From DATAMF01 sp964472565 (GTDB lineage Bacteria; Chloroflexota; Anaerolineae; Aggregatilineales; Aggregatilineaceae), in contig CAYYNB010000160.1 in assembly GCA_964472565.1 (NCBI GenBank), positions 1 to 13,811 on the forward strand: DNA of 13,811 nucleotides, written 5' to 3'. The position numbers and the translations under genes are program-made. The notes below the pieces were generated by a model that ran no database searches, was not told where the DNA came from, and saw nothing but the letters and a program-made list of their open reading frames with translations. How positions within the stretch are numbered: position 1 is the stretch's first letter; each line of letters begins with the position of its first letter. Shown piece after piece: positions 5,181 to 12,126 of the stretch.

Positions 5181-6524
5181 ATGTCCACGAACCCGTCCCA
5201 ACCACGAGTGATCATTATTGGCGCTGGCTTCGGCGGACTGTACGCAGCGAAAAAACTGGCAAAGCAGCCCGTCAACGTCCTGGTGATTGACCGCCAGAAT
5301 TTTCATCTGTTTTCCCCGCTGCTCTATCAAGTCGCGACTTCCGGCCTCGAACCCGGCGAAATCACGTCGCCCGTGCGCGGCATGTTTCGCGGCAAGCCGA
5401 ATATTGAATTTATGCTGGGCGACGTGCGCCACATCGACACCCAACAGCAAACCGTCGAGGTGAAAACCAACGGCAGCACCCGCCTTGAGCCGTATGATTA
5501 TCTGATCGTCGCGGCAGGCAGCCGCACCCACTACTTCGGCATGGAGACGATTCAGCGCGCCTCGTTTGGCCTCAAAACGCTGTCCGATGCGGTGGTGCTG
5601 CGCAACCATGTGCTCAAGTGCTTCGAGAAAGCCGCCTGGACCGACGATCCCGCCGAGCGCGAGGCCCTGACCACGATGGTAGTGGTGGGCGGCGGCCCCA
5701 CCGGACTCGAAACCGCGGGCGCGTTCCAGGAATTGATCCGCCATGTGCTGGACAAGGAATACACCGAAGGCGACCACCCGCTGAAGGGCCGCGTGATCCT
5801 GGTCGAGATGATGGACCACCTGCTTGATCCGTATCCCCAGCGTTTGCAGGAAGCCGCCCGCCGCCAACTGGAAAGCCTCGGCATCGAAGTGATTCTGGGC
5901 GACAGTGTGATCGATGCGACACCGCGCCAGGTCACGCTGAAAAGTGGCCGCGTCATCCCAGCGTATACGCTGATCTGGTCGGCGGGGGTGAAGGCGTCCC
6001 CGCTTGGTGCGATGCTCGGTGTCGAACTCACCCGCAGCGGTCAGGTACCCATCGAACCCACTACCGAAGTGATCGGCCTGAATAACGTTTTTGTGGTGGG
6101 CGATCTGGCTTTTCTGAAAGACAAAACCGATCAACCGTACCCGATGCTGATCCCCGTCGCCAAACAGCAGGGCATGCTGGCGGCGAAGAATATTCTGCGG
6201 CGGATTGCGGATCAGCCGCTGAAAACGTTCAAATATCATGATCGCGGCATCATGGCGACCATTGGCCGGACGCGCGCCGTCGCCTGGATTTTCTACCGGA
6301 TCCAGCTTTCCGGGGCGCTGGCGTGGCTGTCGTGGCTGGGGCTGCATCTCATCACCCTGATCGGCTTCCGTAACCGCCTGAATGTGCTGGTCAACTGGAC
6401 CTGGAACTATTGGACGTATGATCGCAGCGTGCGGATCATCCTGGAACACCGCCCGCACGAAACCGACCGCGCGCTGTTCGCTGGAGAACAACAAAACCCG
6501 GTGATTCCTCGTATTGATGGGTAA
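5181..6524 (+). CDS. ndh: Type II NADH dehydrogenase (NDH-2)
   Basis: A 447-residue flavoprotein that passes electrons from NADH to membrane quinones without pumping protons. The FAD-binding GAGFGG is at residues 14-19 with an acidic strand end (VIDRQN, 35-40), FSPLLYQVATSGLEPGEI (44-61) is the typical quinone reductase segment, GGGPTGLETA (170-179) is the NAD-binding fold, and VFVVGDLA (303-310) binds the FAD. PVAKQQG (325-331) matches the conserved quinone-site helix. A C-terminal hydrophobic stretch (about 375-396) followed by basic residues should bind the membrane, as in other NDH-2 proteins. AAAGGA lies upstream of the ATG. The gene has its own promoter with operator-like sites and precedes a small methyltransferase gene by 26 nt. 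Identification at family level is firm; NADH specificity over related quinone reductases is inferred. Confidence 0.9.
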   Translation: MSTNPSQPRVIIIGAGFGGLYAAKKLAKQPVNVLVIDRQNFHLFSPLLYQVATSGLEPGEITSPVRGMFRGKPNIEFMLGDVRHIDTQQQTVEVKTNGSTRLEPYDYLIVAAGSRTHYFGMETIQRASFGLKTLSDAVVLRNHVLKCFEKAAWTDDPAEREALTTMVVVGGGPTGLETAGAFQELIRHVLDKEYTEGDHPLKGRVILVEMMDHLLDPYPQRLQEAARRQLESLGIEVILGDSVIDATPRQVTLKSGRVIPAYTLIWSAGVKASPLGAMLGVELTRSGQVPIEPTTEVIGLNNVFVVGDLAFLKDKTDQPYPMLIPVAKQQGMLAAKNILRRIADQPLKTFKYHDRGIMATIGRTRAVAWIFYRIQLSGALAWLSWLGLHLITLIGFRNRLNVLVNWTWNYWTYDRSVRIILEHRPHETDRALFAGEQQNPVIPRIDG

Positions 6525-6550
6525 CAGTGTCGAATGCACAGCGAGGAACC

Positions 6551-6994
6551 ATGCAGAAAATACTTCCACCCACCTACTTTTTTATCGCCATTGTGATGAT
6601 GATCACCCTGCGTGTGCTGCTTCCGGGCGCACACCTCCTTTCCGGCCCGATCCGACTGGTGGGGCTGCTTCCCCTGGTGGCCGGAGTGGGAATCGCCGGT
6701 ATCGCGAGTAACACCTTCGAACGGGCGGGCACGACGATCTACCCGTTTCAGGAATCCAGCAAGCTCGTCACCAGCGGGCCATTCCGCTTCAGCCGGAATC
6801 CGATGTATCTGGGCTTCATGCTGGGCCTGATCGGGATCGCCCTGCTGTTGGGATCGCTGACGCCCTGGTTTGTGATTCCCCCGTTCGGCATCCTGCTCGA
6901 TCAGCGCTTTATCCGCGTCGAAGAAAGCATGCTCAAACAGAAGTTCGGCCAAACCTTCCTGGATTACCAACGCCAGACCCGCCGCTGGATTTAA
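6551..6994 (+). CDS. ICMT-like membrane methyltransferase
   Basis: A 147-residue integral membrane protein of the isoprenylcysteine carboxyl methyltransferase / phospholipid methyltransferase type. It has hydrophobic segments at about 8-25, 33-52, 86-101 and 103-115. The signature LVTSGPFRFSRNPMYLG (72-88) and the C-terminal EE (124-125), KFG (131-133), DYQ...RRWI (138-147) form the S-adenosylmethionine site. Members methylate lipids, thiols or small molecules; the substrate here is unknown. GAGGA lies 3 nt before the chosen ATG (6551), a short spacing; an in-frame GTG at 6527 would add eight residues but has no ribosome site. It starts 26 nt after the ndh stop and is probably co-transcribed with it. 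Confidence 0.8.
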   Translation: MQKILPPTYFFIAIVMMITLRVLLPGAHLLSGPIRLVGLLPLVAGVGIAGIASNTFERAGTTIYPFQESSKLVTSGPFRFSRNPMYLGFMLGLIGIALLLGSLTPWFVIPPFGILLDQRFIRVEESMLKQKFGQTFLDYQRQTRRWI

Positions 6995-7026
6995 ATCACC
7001 CGATGGTCTATTTTCGCCAGCCCCGG

Positions 7027-7032
7027 TAAAAT
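7027..7032 (+). promoter_or_regulatory. Candidate -10 box of the TrmB-type gene
   Basis: TAAAAT, followed by AG, lies about 40 nt before the start codon. Similar T-x-(A/C)AATAG -10 sequences occur at 8565 and, on the minus strand, at 3850. No convincing -35 is visible. Confidence 0.35.
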
Positions 7033-7072
7033 AGAACTTTCCAGGTGAGTTCAAACTAAAGGCGCGGCATCT

Positions 7073-7882
7073 ATGATTTTACTGTCCGAACTTCAGGAAC
7101 TTGGGTTTACCGAATATGAAGCCAAGGTCTATATCGCCCTGCTGAAAGATCATCCAGCCACCGGCTACCAACTCAGCAAACAGGCCGGGATTCCGCGTTC
7201 GATGGTTTATGAAGCGCTGGGGCGGCTGGATGCGCGGGGGGCTGTGTTGAAGACCGAAGAGGCCAAAGCCACCCTGTACCGTCCGATGCCGCCCGACGCC
7301 ATTCTGGACCGCCTGAACGACGAACACGAGCGCCGCGTGATCAGTCTGCGGCAGGGGCTGGGCGGCATTTATTATGCCCGCGACGAAGGCCACTTGTGGA
7401 CCTTCACCGGCGAAGGGTCGGTGCTGACCTATGCCGAAAACATGATCGGCAATGCCCAGCAGGAAGTCATGCTGGTGCTGACCGATGCCAACTTGCAGCG
7501 TTTGCGCGGCACGATTCTGGAAGCCTACGGGCGCGACGTGTCGATTGGCGCGCTGCTGACCGGGAATGAGCGCCTGGGCATCGGACAGGTGGCCTATCAC
7601 CCTAAGCGCGAAAGCGAACTGCACAAACTCTCCGATTCCCTGGTCGTGGTGGTCGATGAACAGGAAGTGCTGATCGCCAGCGCGCAGCCGTCCTACAGCG
7701 CCACCGTCACCACCAACAGCAACATGGTGCAGATCGGACGGCAGTTTGTCTGGATGGAACTCTTCGCCCACCGCGTCTTTGCGCAACTTGGCCCCGATCT
7801 GGAAGACCGGCTTGATCCGGCGGATCGGGCGGTGTTCAATCGTGTGGCGCGTGGCATGATCTCCGAAGATCATCCATCCTGA
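7073..7882 (+). CDS. TrmB-family transcriptional regulator
   Basis: A 269-residue one-component DNA-binding regulator. Residues 4-75 form the TrmB winged helix: LGFTEYEAKVYIALL (10-24), a recognition region GYQLSKQAGIPRSMVYEALGRLDARG (31-56) and the wing ATLYRPMPPDAI (66-77). A coiled segment follows (78-95). The C-terminal 110-245 has alternating strands and helices like the phospholipase-D-like sensor half of TrmB proteins, here without obvious HKD motifs. In archaea the family controls sugar genes; the ligand here is unknown. AAAGG lies 10 nt before the ATG. The next gene follows after 19 nt with its own good ribosome site, so the two probably share a transcript. Confidence 0.85.
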   Translation: MILLSELQELGFTEYEAKVYIALLKDHPATGYQLSKQAGIPRSMVYEALGRLDARGAVLKTEEAKATLYRPMPPDAILDRLNDEHERRVISLRQGLGGIYYARDEGHLWTFTGEGSVLTYAENMIGNAQQEVMLVLTDANLQRLRGTILEAYGRDVSIGALLTGNERLGIGQVAYHPKRESELHKLSDSLVVVVDEQEVLIASAQPSYSATVTTNSNMVQIGRQFVWMELFAHRVFAQLGPDLEDRLDPADRAVFNRVARGMISEDHPS

Positions 7883-7901
7883 GCAAAGGAGAAACCCGAC
7901 G

Positions 7902-8540
7902 ATGAGCGTATTTTTTTCAAGCGAACCGCCGCCGAGTGATCCGCAGCTTGCGGAATTGTGGTATCTGCTGACCAACGAATATTTCGCAGATGCCCTCCAA
8001 TTGGCCGGGCAGGTATGCCAGGACAACAGCGCCCCGATTGAATACTTCTGTGGGCTGGCACTGGCCTATGGCGAGAACGGTTATTATGCCGAAGCCGAAC
8101 AGGTCGCCCGGACGGCGATCAGCTTTGGCGAACTGCACTGGCGGGCGCGGCATGCGCTGGCCGTCGCCCTGATGCACCAGGGGCGTTTTTTGGGCGCGCT
8201 GGATGCGTTCGGATTTCACCGCTTCCCTATCGAGTTATACGTGGTGCGTGCCCAGATCGAAAAAATGGGCGGCTTTGATGACAGCCTGCGAGTCACGCTG
8301 GAAGACGCGCTCGAAGTCGAAAACACCCCGCCCGCGATCCAGCTTTACCTGGGGTATCTCTACGGCTCGATGGCCGACGAGGATCCCCACTGGCCGGGGC
8401 GCGAAGGGTGGGCGCAGGTCAAACGCCTGGGCGATCAGATCGACGTGTGGCAGCGCGACGCGACCCGCCATGCCCGCACCCCTTACGGCGAAATCCTGAC
8501 GCAGCAGATCGCGGCCATCCAACGGGTGCTGCGGCGCTAA
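7902..8540 (+). CDS. TPR-like helical repeat protein
   Basis: A 212-residue soluble protein made mostly of helix pairs. Segments around 15-40, 47-75 and 81-105 fit the tetratricopeptide pattern (EYFADALQLAGQV, LAYGENGYYAEAEQVARTAI, ALAVALMHQGRFLGALDAF). A further region (141-185) with IQLYLGYLYGSMADEDPHWPG departs from the repeat. Such proteins are protein-protein scaffolds; no enzyme motif is present. AAAGGAG (7885-7891) supports the ATG. Co-transcription with the TrmB-type regulator suggests it acts in the same response, perhaps by sensing or tuning it, but that is inference. Confidence 0.75.
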   Translation: MSVFFSSEPPPSDPQLAELWYLLTNEYFADALQLAGQVCQDNSAPIEYFCGLALAYGENGYYAEAEQVARTAISFGELHWRARHALAVALMHQGRFLGALDAFGFHRFPIELYVVRAQIEKMGGFDDSLRVTLEDALEVENTPPAIQLYLGYLYGSMADEDPHWPGREGWAQVKRLGDQIDVWQRDATRHARTPYGEILTQQIAAIQRVLRR

Positions 8541-8564
8541 TTTTTCTTTTGTCCCGGCCCGATT

Positions 8565-8570
8565 TACAAT
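8565..8570 (+). promoter_or_regulatory. Candidate promoter of the receiver/HTH pair
   Basis: TACAAT (8565-8570) with a weak -35 TTTTTC (8541-8546) at 18 nt. It lies 40 nt before the receiver gene and sits in the 69-nt gap after the TPR gene. Confidence 0.35.
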
Positions 8571-8609
8571 AGGGGCCTGATATGCCTGCTTTTTTCACTG
8601 GGGGGATGT

Positions 8610-9017
8610 ATGTCAACCTGGATGGTCGTGGAAGACGAACCCGATCTGTACAACACCCTGTTAGCCCTGCTTTCGATCTGGAGTATTGACGGGGTCGCCT
8701 TTACGAATGGCTATGATGCAGCAAGCTGGATCGAGGATGTAGACAACGGCACGGTTCAAACCAACCTGCCCGAACTCGCGCTGCTCGACATTCGACTGCC
8801 CGGCAGCAGCGGGCCAGAAATCGCCGAACGGCTGCGCCAAAGCCCGGTGATGGGCGGCATGACGATTGTGCTGACCACAGCTTACCATCTCTCGCCCGAC
8901 CAGGAAGACGCCGTGATCCAGCAAGCTCAAGCTGATGCGCTGATGTACAAACCACTGCCCGCGCCGCGCGAATTACGCATTGCCTTAGAACGGGCCATCG
9001 CCAAACGGCAGCGGTAA
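8610..9017 (+). CDS. Single-domain response regulator
   Basis: A 135-residue receiver domain with no output domain. The acidic pocket is E8-D9-E10 (MVVEDEP), the phosphorylatable residue is Asp60 in LALLDIRLPGSSG (57-69), the switch residue is Thr89/Thr90 in VLTTAYH (87-93), and the conserved Lys114-Pro115 lies in YKPL. All catalytic residues are present, so it should be phosphorylated by a histidine kinase, none of which is in the window. GGGGGG lies 4 nt before the ATG. The tandem-HTH gene starts 21 nt after its stop with no ribosome site of its own, so the two may be translationally linked. Confidence 0.88.
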   Translation: MSTWMVVEDEPDLYNTLLALLSIWSIDGVAFTNGYDAASWIEDVDNGTVQTNLPELALLDIRLPGSSGPEIAERLRQSPVMGGMTIVLTTAYHLSPDQEDAVIQQAQADALMYKPLPAPRELRIALERAIAKRQR

Positions 9018-9038
9018 CGGTACAGCAGCCGACCCAAT

Positions 9039-9854
9039 ATGAATCGTTTTTTTGACCAGCGGGGTACAGACCGTCTGATGACTCGACAACCCTCTTTGAC
9101 CAGCATCGTCCAGCGGCGTTTTCTGACCTGCGTCAACGCGCGCGGCCAGAGTGTGCCCGACGTGGTGAACGCCCTTCAGGTCGCGCCCAGCGAGTTATGC
9201 CGTCTCATCGCCGGGCAAAACATCGCACACCTGAACATCAACACCTACTACCAGATCGCGCGCTGGCTGCACATGCCGCTGGCGAACATCATGGCCTTAG
9301 CCAGTGCCAAGCCGCGTATGATCGACCTGATGCGGCTCGGTATGCAGGTACGCGGTTTCCAGCCCACCAGTTCCCAGGATCAGATCGCGGCGGCGGCACA
9401 GGCCGGGGTCAGCGTGGCGGTTTTCCGGCGGGCGCTGCACGGCTACGCGACCTTTACACCCTCGATTCGCACCTGTGACCGGCTGGCCGAATGGCTGGCC
9501 TGGACCGGCTTTCACCCGGACGATATCGCGCTGGCAACCGGTATGCTGGTCCGCTACCGTCACGATGGCACGCGCGTCGCGCTGACTCCGCACGTGGACC
9601 GCGCGATTCAATCCTACCCGTGCGCCTGCGGTAGGGCAGGGTGCCTGGTCCCCGCGCATCTGCCGAATGGACCCCGGCGCAAATGGCGCAGCGATGCCTG
9701 CCGGATGTGGGCCAAACGCAAAACGGAGCGCGAAGCCCTGGCCCGCGCCCAGAAGGCAGCCCGTCCTGCGCGTGCTGGCACACCCCTCCCCCAACGTGCC
9801 CCGGTTGTGCGTTTTATCAGGATAAACGAACGCTCTGTTCCCGTACGTTTTTGA
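9039..9854 (+). CDS. Tandem helix-turn-helix protein with C-terminal Cys cluster
   Basis: A 271-residue probable DNA-binding protein that I do not place in a named family. Residues 20-90 and 98-168 look like two copies of a Cro/CI-type helix-turn-helix domain; both carry a helical array and close in parallel (YYQIARWLHMPLANIMALA at 70-88, CDRLAEWLAWTGFHPDDIALA at 146-166). A linker leads to YPCACGRAGCLVPAHLPNG (193-211) and RRKWRSDACRMWAKRK (213-228), a possible zinc knuckle with Cys195, 197, 202 and 221. It resembles ribbon motifs of the C-x-C...RxWCSxxCR type, but the Cys usually before Ser is Arg217. The tail is basic. There is no strong ribosome site before 9039; an ATG at 9078 is the alternative. 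A terminator-like hairpin follows at 9878. Confidence 0.7.
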   Translation: MNRFFDQRGTDRLMTRQPSLTSIVQRRFLTCVNARGQSVPDVVNALQVAPSELCRLIAGQNIAHLNINTYYQIARWLHMPLANIMALASAKPRMIDLMRLGMQVRGFQPTSSQDQIAAAAQAGVSVAVFRRALHGYATFTPSIRTCDRLAEWLAWTGFHPDDIALATGMLVRYRHDGTRVALTPHVDRAIQSYPCACGRAGCLVPAHLPNGPRRKWRSDACRMWAKRKTEREALARAQKAARPARAGTPLPQRAPVVRFIRINERSVPVRF

Positions 9855-9877
9855 TATTTCAGCAGCACCCTATCGAT

Positions 9878-9909
9878 AGGGCAGGGGCATCCCCCTACCC
9901 TCTGTTTTT
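9878..9909 (+). terminator. Terminator-like hairpin after the tandem-HTH gene
   Basis: AGGGcAGGGG (9878-9887) pairs with CCCCcTaCCCT (9891-9901) around CAT, followed by CTGTTTTTG. A perfect palindrome, CCCTATCGATAGGG (9868-9881), overlaps its left arm and could form an alternative structure. It lies between the stop at 9854 and the DUF5680 gene. Confidence 0.55.
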
Positions 9910-9933
9910 GTGTCTCATTTTGAGGAGTGAATC

Positions 9934-10404
9934 ATGGATCAAACAATGCTCAACCAACTGGAACAATTTATCGTGTTGGCCAAAAGCAAAACCTATGTGG
10001 GTGATGGGCAGAAATTATTACCCTATCGCCTCGACTCCCATGACCTGCAAGTGATCAATGGTGAATGGGCCTATCACGACAGCTATTTTGGCGGCGCGGA
10101 TTTCCTCGGCCAGGAGATCGTCTATTACCGTCACACCGCCGTCTGGGGCATGAACTACTATGGCATGCTGCTCGAACCCGAACGGATCACCGCCGCCGAG
10201 ATCGGCCAGATGATCAAAAAGAGTCTGACGCGCATGTATGGCGAAGGGCGTTTTTTGGGCGGCTTCGAACACACCGACAACAACCTGCGCTATGTGGATC
10301 AGAGTGAAGGGCCAGTTAGCGGCTTCACAGGGAAAGAAGTAATCTATCTGAACGGAGACTTAGTATACCAATTACATTATCACGGCGGCATGATTAATAT
10401 TTGA
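9934..10404 (+). CDS. DUF5680-domain protein
   Basis: A 156-residue soluble protein of the DUF5680 type, a family of unknown function. The recognised pattern is complete: an N-terminal helix followed by TYVGDGQK (20-27), YRLDSHDLQV (31-40), WAYHDSYFGGADFLGQEIVYY (45-65), VWGMNYYG (70-77), FLGGFEH (107-113), then SGFTGKEVIYLNGDLVYQLHYHGG (129-152) at the end. The many aromatic residues and His-Gly-Gly end suggest a compact beta-rich domain; no catalytic site is claimed. GAGGAG 8 nt before the ATG supports the start. It stands between a terminator-like hairpin and a long gene-free gap, so it is probably monocistronic. Confidence 0.85.
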   Translation: MDQTMLNQLEQFIVLAKSKTYVGDGQKLLPYRLDSHDLQVINGEWAYHDSYFGGADFLGQEIVYYRHTAVWGMNYYGMLLEPERITAAEIGQMIKKSLTRMYGEGRFLGGFEHTDNNLRYVDQSEGPVSGFTGKEVIYLNGDLVYQLHYHGGMINI

Positions 10405-10697
10405 TGCTACGTTGCCCCAGGGCAACATATAAAAGGGCCGATCAGCGACTTCCTAATAACAGAGTCTCAGCACGACTCGTAAAGCCGCTACAGCCCTGCA
10501 CTGAAGGATTCGAGCACCGAATCGGGCGTTTTGAGGGAAGACGGCGCGTCTTCCCTGCGCCATTTTGCAGAATTGTGACGAATGATTCGTGATCCGGCCC
10601 GCCGAATCAAAATCGGCGGTTTGCGCCTTCACCAGAAGCCCGTAATCCCTTCATCAGATCTTCACAGTTTTCGCCTATTCTGTCCATAGTTCATCCG
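10405..10697. other. Gene-free gap with five hairpins, possible structured RNA
   Basis: No reading frame is convincing here. Five stems can be drawn: GTTGCCC/GGGCAAC (10411-10426); AGCGACTT (10444-10451) with AAGCCGCT (10482-10489), one mismatch, enclosing GAGTC/GACTC (10462-10478); GATTCG/CGAATC (10507-10523); AGGGAAGACG/CGTCTTCCCT (10534-10556); and CCGCCGA/TCGGCGG (10599-10619). None of the later stems is followed by a real T-tract. TATAAA (10428-10433) could be a -10 but lacks a -35. The set could be a small RNA, a leader of the DUF4405 gene, or simply several extragenic palindromes. Confidence 0.4.
10661..10690 (+). promoter_or_regulatory. Candidate promoter of the DUF4405 operon
   Basis: TTCACA (10661-10666) and CATAGT (10685-10690) are 18 nt apart, giving a moderate sigma-70 match about 25 nt before the chosen start codon. 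Confidence 0.35.
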
Positions 10698-10715
10698 ATG
10701 CGACAGGATATAATC

Positions 10716-11318
10716 ATGGCAAGCAAACGACCAACCCTATCCCGCAAGACCCGCTTCAACTGGCTGATCGACGCGGCGACCTTCTTCACCGCCATCACCG
10801 CGATCCTTTCCGGTATCTACTTTCTTTATCTGCCCAACGGCTACCAGGGCGGGCGTAATCCCTGGTACGACGTGACGATCATTTTCGGGCGCGCGACCTG
10901 GACCGATCTGCATACCTGGGGCGGCCTGCTAATGGTGGCGGCGGTGGTGATCCACCTCGCGCTGCATCTCGCCTGGATCAAATCGATGGGCAAAAAGGTC
11001 GGGCACGGGCTGCGCGGCCAAGATATGAAACTCTCGCGTCCGGCCAAAATCAACCTGCTGATTGACGCGGTGATTGCCCTCAGTTTCCTCCTGACTGCGA
11101 TCAGCGGCCTGTATTTCTTCTTCACGCCCGAAGGCCCCGCGCGGCCCGCCTTCATCTGGAGTTCAACCGCCTGGGATATGGTTCACACCTGGGGCGCTGT
11201 GATCCTGATCCTCGCGGCGCTAGCCCACTTCGCCATCCACTGGCGCTGGATCAAAAACGTGACCTATAAATTCTTCGGGACCCGGCCCGCCAACCGCCGC
11301 GCCGATCAAATCGCCTAA
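10716..11318 (+). CDS. DUF4405 membrane protein with two repeats
   Basis: A 200-residue protein with four predicted membrane segments (about 18-40, 67-88, 115-137, 158-176) arranged as two tandem copies of one unit. Each starts with NWLIDA or NLLIDA, continues to SGIYF or SGLYF, and then has HTWG followed by HxxxHxxWIK. The His residues match exactly: 66, 80, 84 and 157, 171, 175 (spacing 14 and 4 in both). DUF4405 proteins resemble the membrane cytochrome b subunits, and these His residues could bind haem, but that is inference. I chose the ATG at 10716, with AGGA 7 nt before it, over the in-frame ATG at 10698, which has no ribosome site. The next gene follows after 15 nt. Confidence 0.85.
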   Translation: MASKRPTLSRKTRFNWLIDAATFFTAITAILSGIYFLYLPNGYQGGRNPWYDVTIIFGRATWTDLHTWGGLLMVAAVVIHLALHLAWIKSMGKKVGHGLRGQDMKLSRPAKINLLIDAVIALSFLLTAISGLYFFFTPEGPARPAFIWSSTAWDMVHTWGAVILILAALAHFAIHWRWIKNVTYKFFGTRPANRRADQIA

Positions 11319-11333
11319 GAAAGGAAAACCATC

Positions 11334-11768
11334 ATGTTGAAAAAAGTCATACTCAGCACGCTGCTTATCGGATTTAGCGCCGCCCTCCTGATCGGGGCCG
11401 TCATCCGCACCAACGCCAAAACAGGCGACAGTGAAGAAACAGAGAACAAGGGCAGCGGCAACCCACAGGCCGAAATCGGGGAAATCGTCACCCTCGCGGG
11501 CACCGTCGCGGAGATGAATGACGACGCGCTCACGATCACACTCACCAACGGCGAGGCGCTGGTCATCGAGAGCCGCGCCTGGACCTACATCCAGGATCAG
11601 GATTTCGGGCTGGCGAACGGTGACACGCTGACGCTGGACGGGTTTTACGAGGGCGATCTATTTGAACCCACCGCCATCAGCAACGCGGCAACCGGGAAAA
11701 GCATCCAACTGCGAAGTGAAGCGGGCCGCCCGATGTGGGCTGGCGGCGGCCAGGGCAAAAACAAATAG
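11334..11768 (+). CDS. Anchored OB-fold-like protein, partner of DUF4405
   Basis: A 144-residue protein with an N-terminal signal or anchor (3-24, KKVILSTLLIGFSAALLIGAVI) and an acidic linker (about 28-48). Residues 50-125 have the strand pattern of a small OB-like barrel (IVTLAGTVAEMNDDALTITL, ALVIESRAW, GDTLTLDGFYEGDLFEPTAI). The tail is GRPMWAGGGQGKNK (131-144), rich in glycine and basic. It is transcribed just after the DUF4405 gene (15-nt gap, AAAGGAA before the ATG), so the two are likely to act together at the outer face of the membrane. The role is unknown, and the fold is a pattern-based guess. A terminator follows directly. Confidence 0.75.
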   Translation: MLKKVILSTLLIGFSAALLIGAVIRTNAKTGDSEETENKGSGNPQAEIGEIVTLAGTVAEMNDDALTITLTNGEALVIESRAWTYIQDQDFGLANGDTLTLDGFYEGDLFEPTAISNAATGKSIQLRSEAGRPMWAGGGQGKNK

Positions 11769-11774
11769 CGGAAT

Positions 11775-11802
11775 GGGGCACCCTGGCGTGCCCCTATTTT
11801 TT
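11775..11802 (+). terminator. Intrinsic terminator of the DUF4405 operon
   Basis: GGGGCAC (11775-11781) pairs with GTGCCCC (11788-11794) around a 6-nt loop, followed by TATTTTTT. It sits 6 nt after the stop at 11768 and directly abuts the 3' end of the converging minus-strand gene, which it may also affect. Confidence 0.85.
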
Positions 11803-12056
11803 CACCCCAAATCCACATCTTCCAGCCGATAATTCCACGCGGCGTCCTCATCATCATCCAGCGCCGCGCTGAACCAAAACTCGTCGATCTCGTCGCGCAG
11901 CGCCCGCCAGAATTCCGCCCGATCCGCCGAACTCAACTCGTGAAAACTGCCCTCCGGCTGGATGTTAAACTGCCACCCCGCGATCCGTACCACCGCCGGG
12001 TTGCTCTCGCTCAGAGTAACGTTGATTGTGATCTCAAGTGATTTGTGCTGGCTCAT
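11802..12056 (-). CDS. Hypothetical acidic protein (84 residues)
   Basis: I do not recognise this small protein. It is acidic, with strands at the start (SLEITINVTL, AVVRIAGWQFNI) followed by a helix (SSADRAEFWRALRDEIDEFWFSAAL) and an acidic tail (DDDEDAAWNYRLEDVDLG). I set the start at the ATG at 12054-12056, preceded by GGAGGGG; longer upstream extension would run through a hairpin and the end of the next gene. It is the last member of the minus-strand group behind ParA/ParB and the YjbR-like gene, but the hairpin at 12071-12097 may separate its transcript from theirs. Confidence 0.65.
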   Translation of the reverse strand: MSQHKSLEITINVTLSESNPAVVRIAGWQFNIQPEGSFHELSSADRAEFWRALRDEIDEFWFSAALDDDEDAAWNYRLEDVDLG

Positions 12057-12070
12057 TGCATCCCCTCCAC

Positions 12071-12097
12071 AAAACAAAACCGGGCTGAACACCCGGT
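12071..12097 (-). terminator. Terminator-like hairpin between the YjbR-like and 84-residue genes
   Basis: On the minus strand ACCGGG (12092-12097) pairs with CCCGGT (12079-12084) around a 7-nt loop and is followed by TTTGTTTTG. The 6-bp stem is short, so it may attenuate and not stop transcription. Confidence 0.5.
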
Positions 12098-12126
12098 ACT
12101 GAACACACACATCCCAACAGCCGCGT

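Noticed and set aside
5157..6569. A 470-codon open frame on the minus strand across ndh
   Set aside because: It is the antisense of a well-conserved NDH-2 protein and comes from GC-rich third positions; its composition is His/Arg/Gln-rich with no domain.
10462..10478. A 5-bp stem with a 7-nt loop, like a tRNA anticodon arm
   Set aside because: The loop lacks U33 and no acceptor, D or T arm can be built around it.
10709..10714. TATAAT directly before the DUF4405 start codon
   Set aside because: It is only 1 nt from the ATG, so transcription would begin inside the gene; the sequence more probably doubles as spacer after the AGGA ribosome site.
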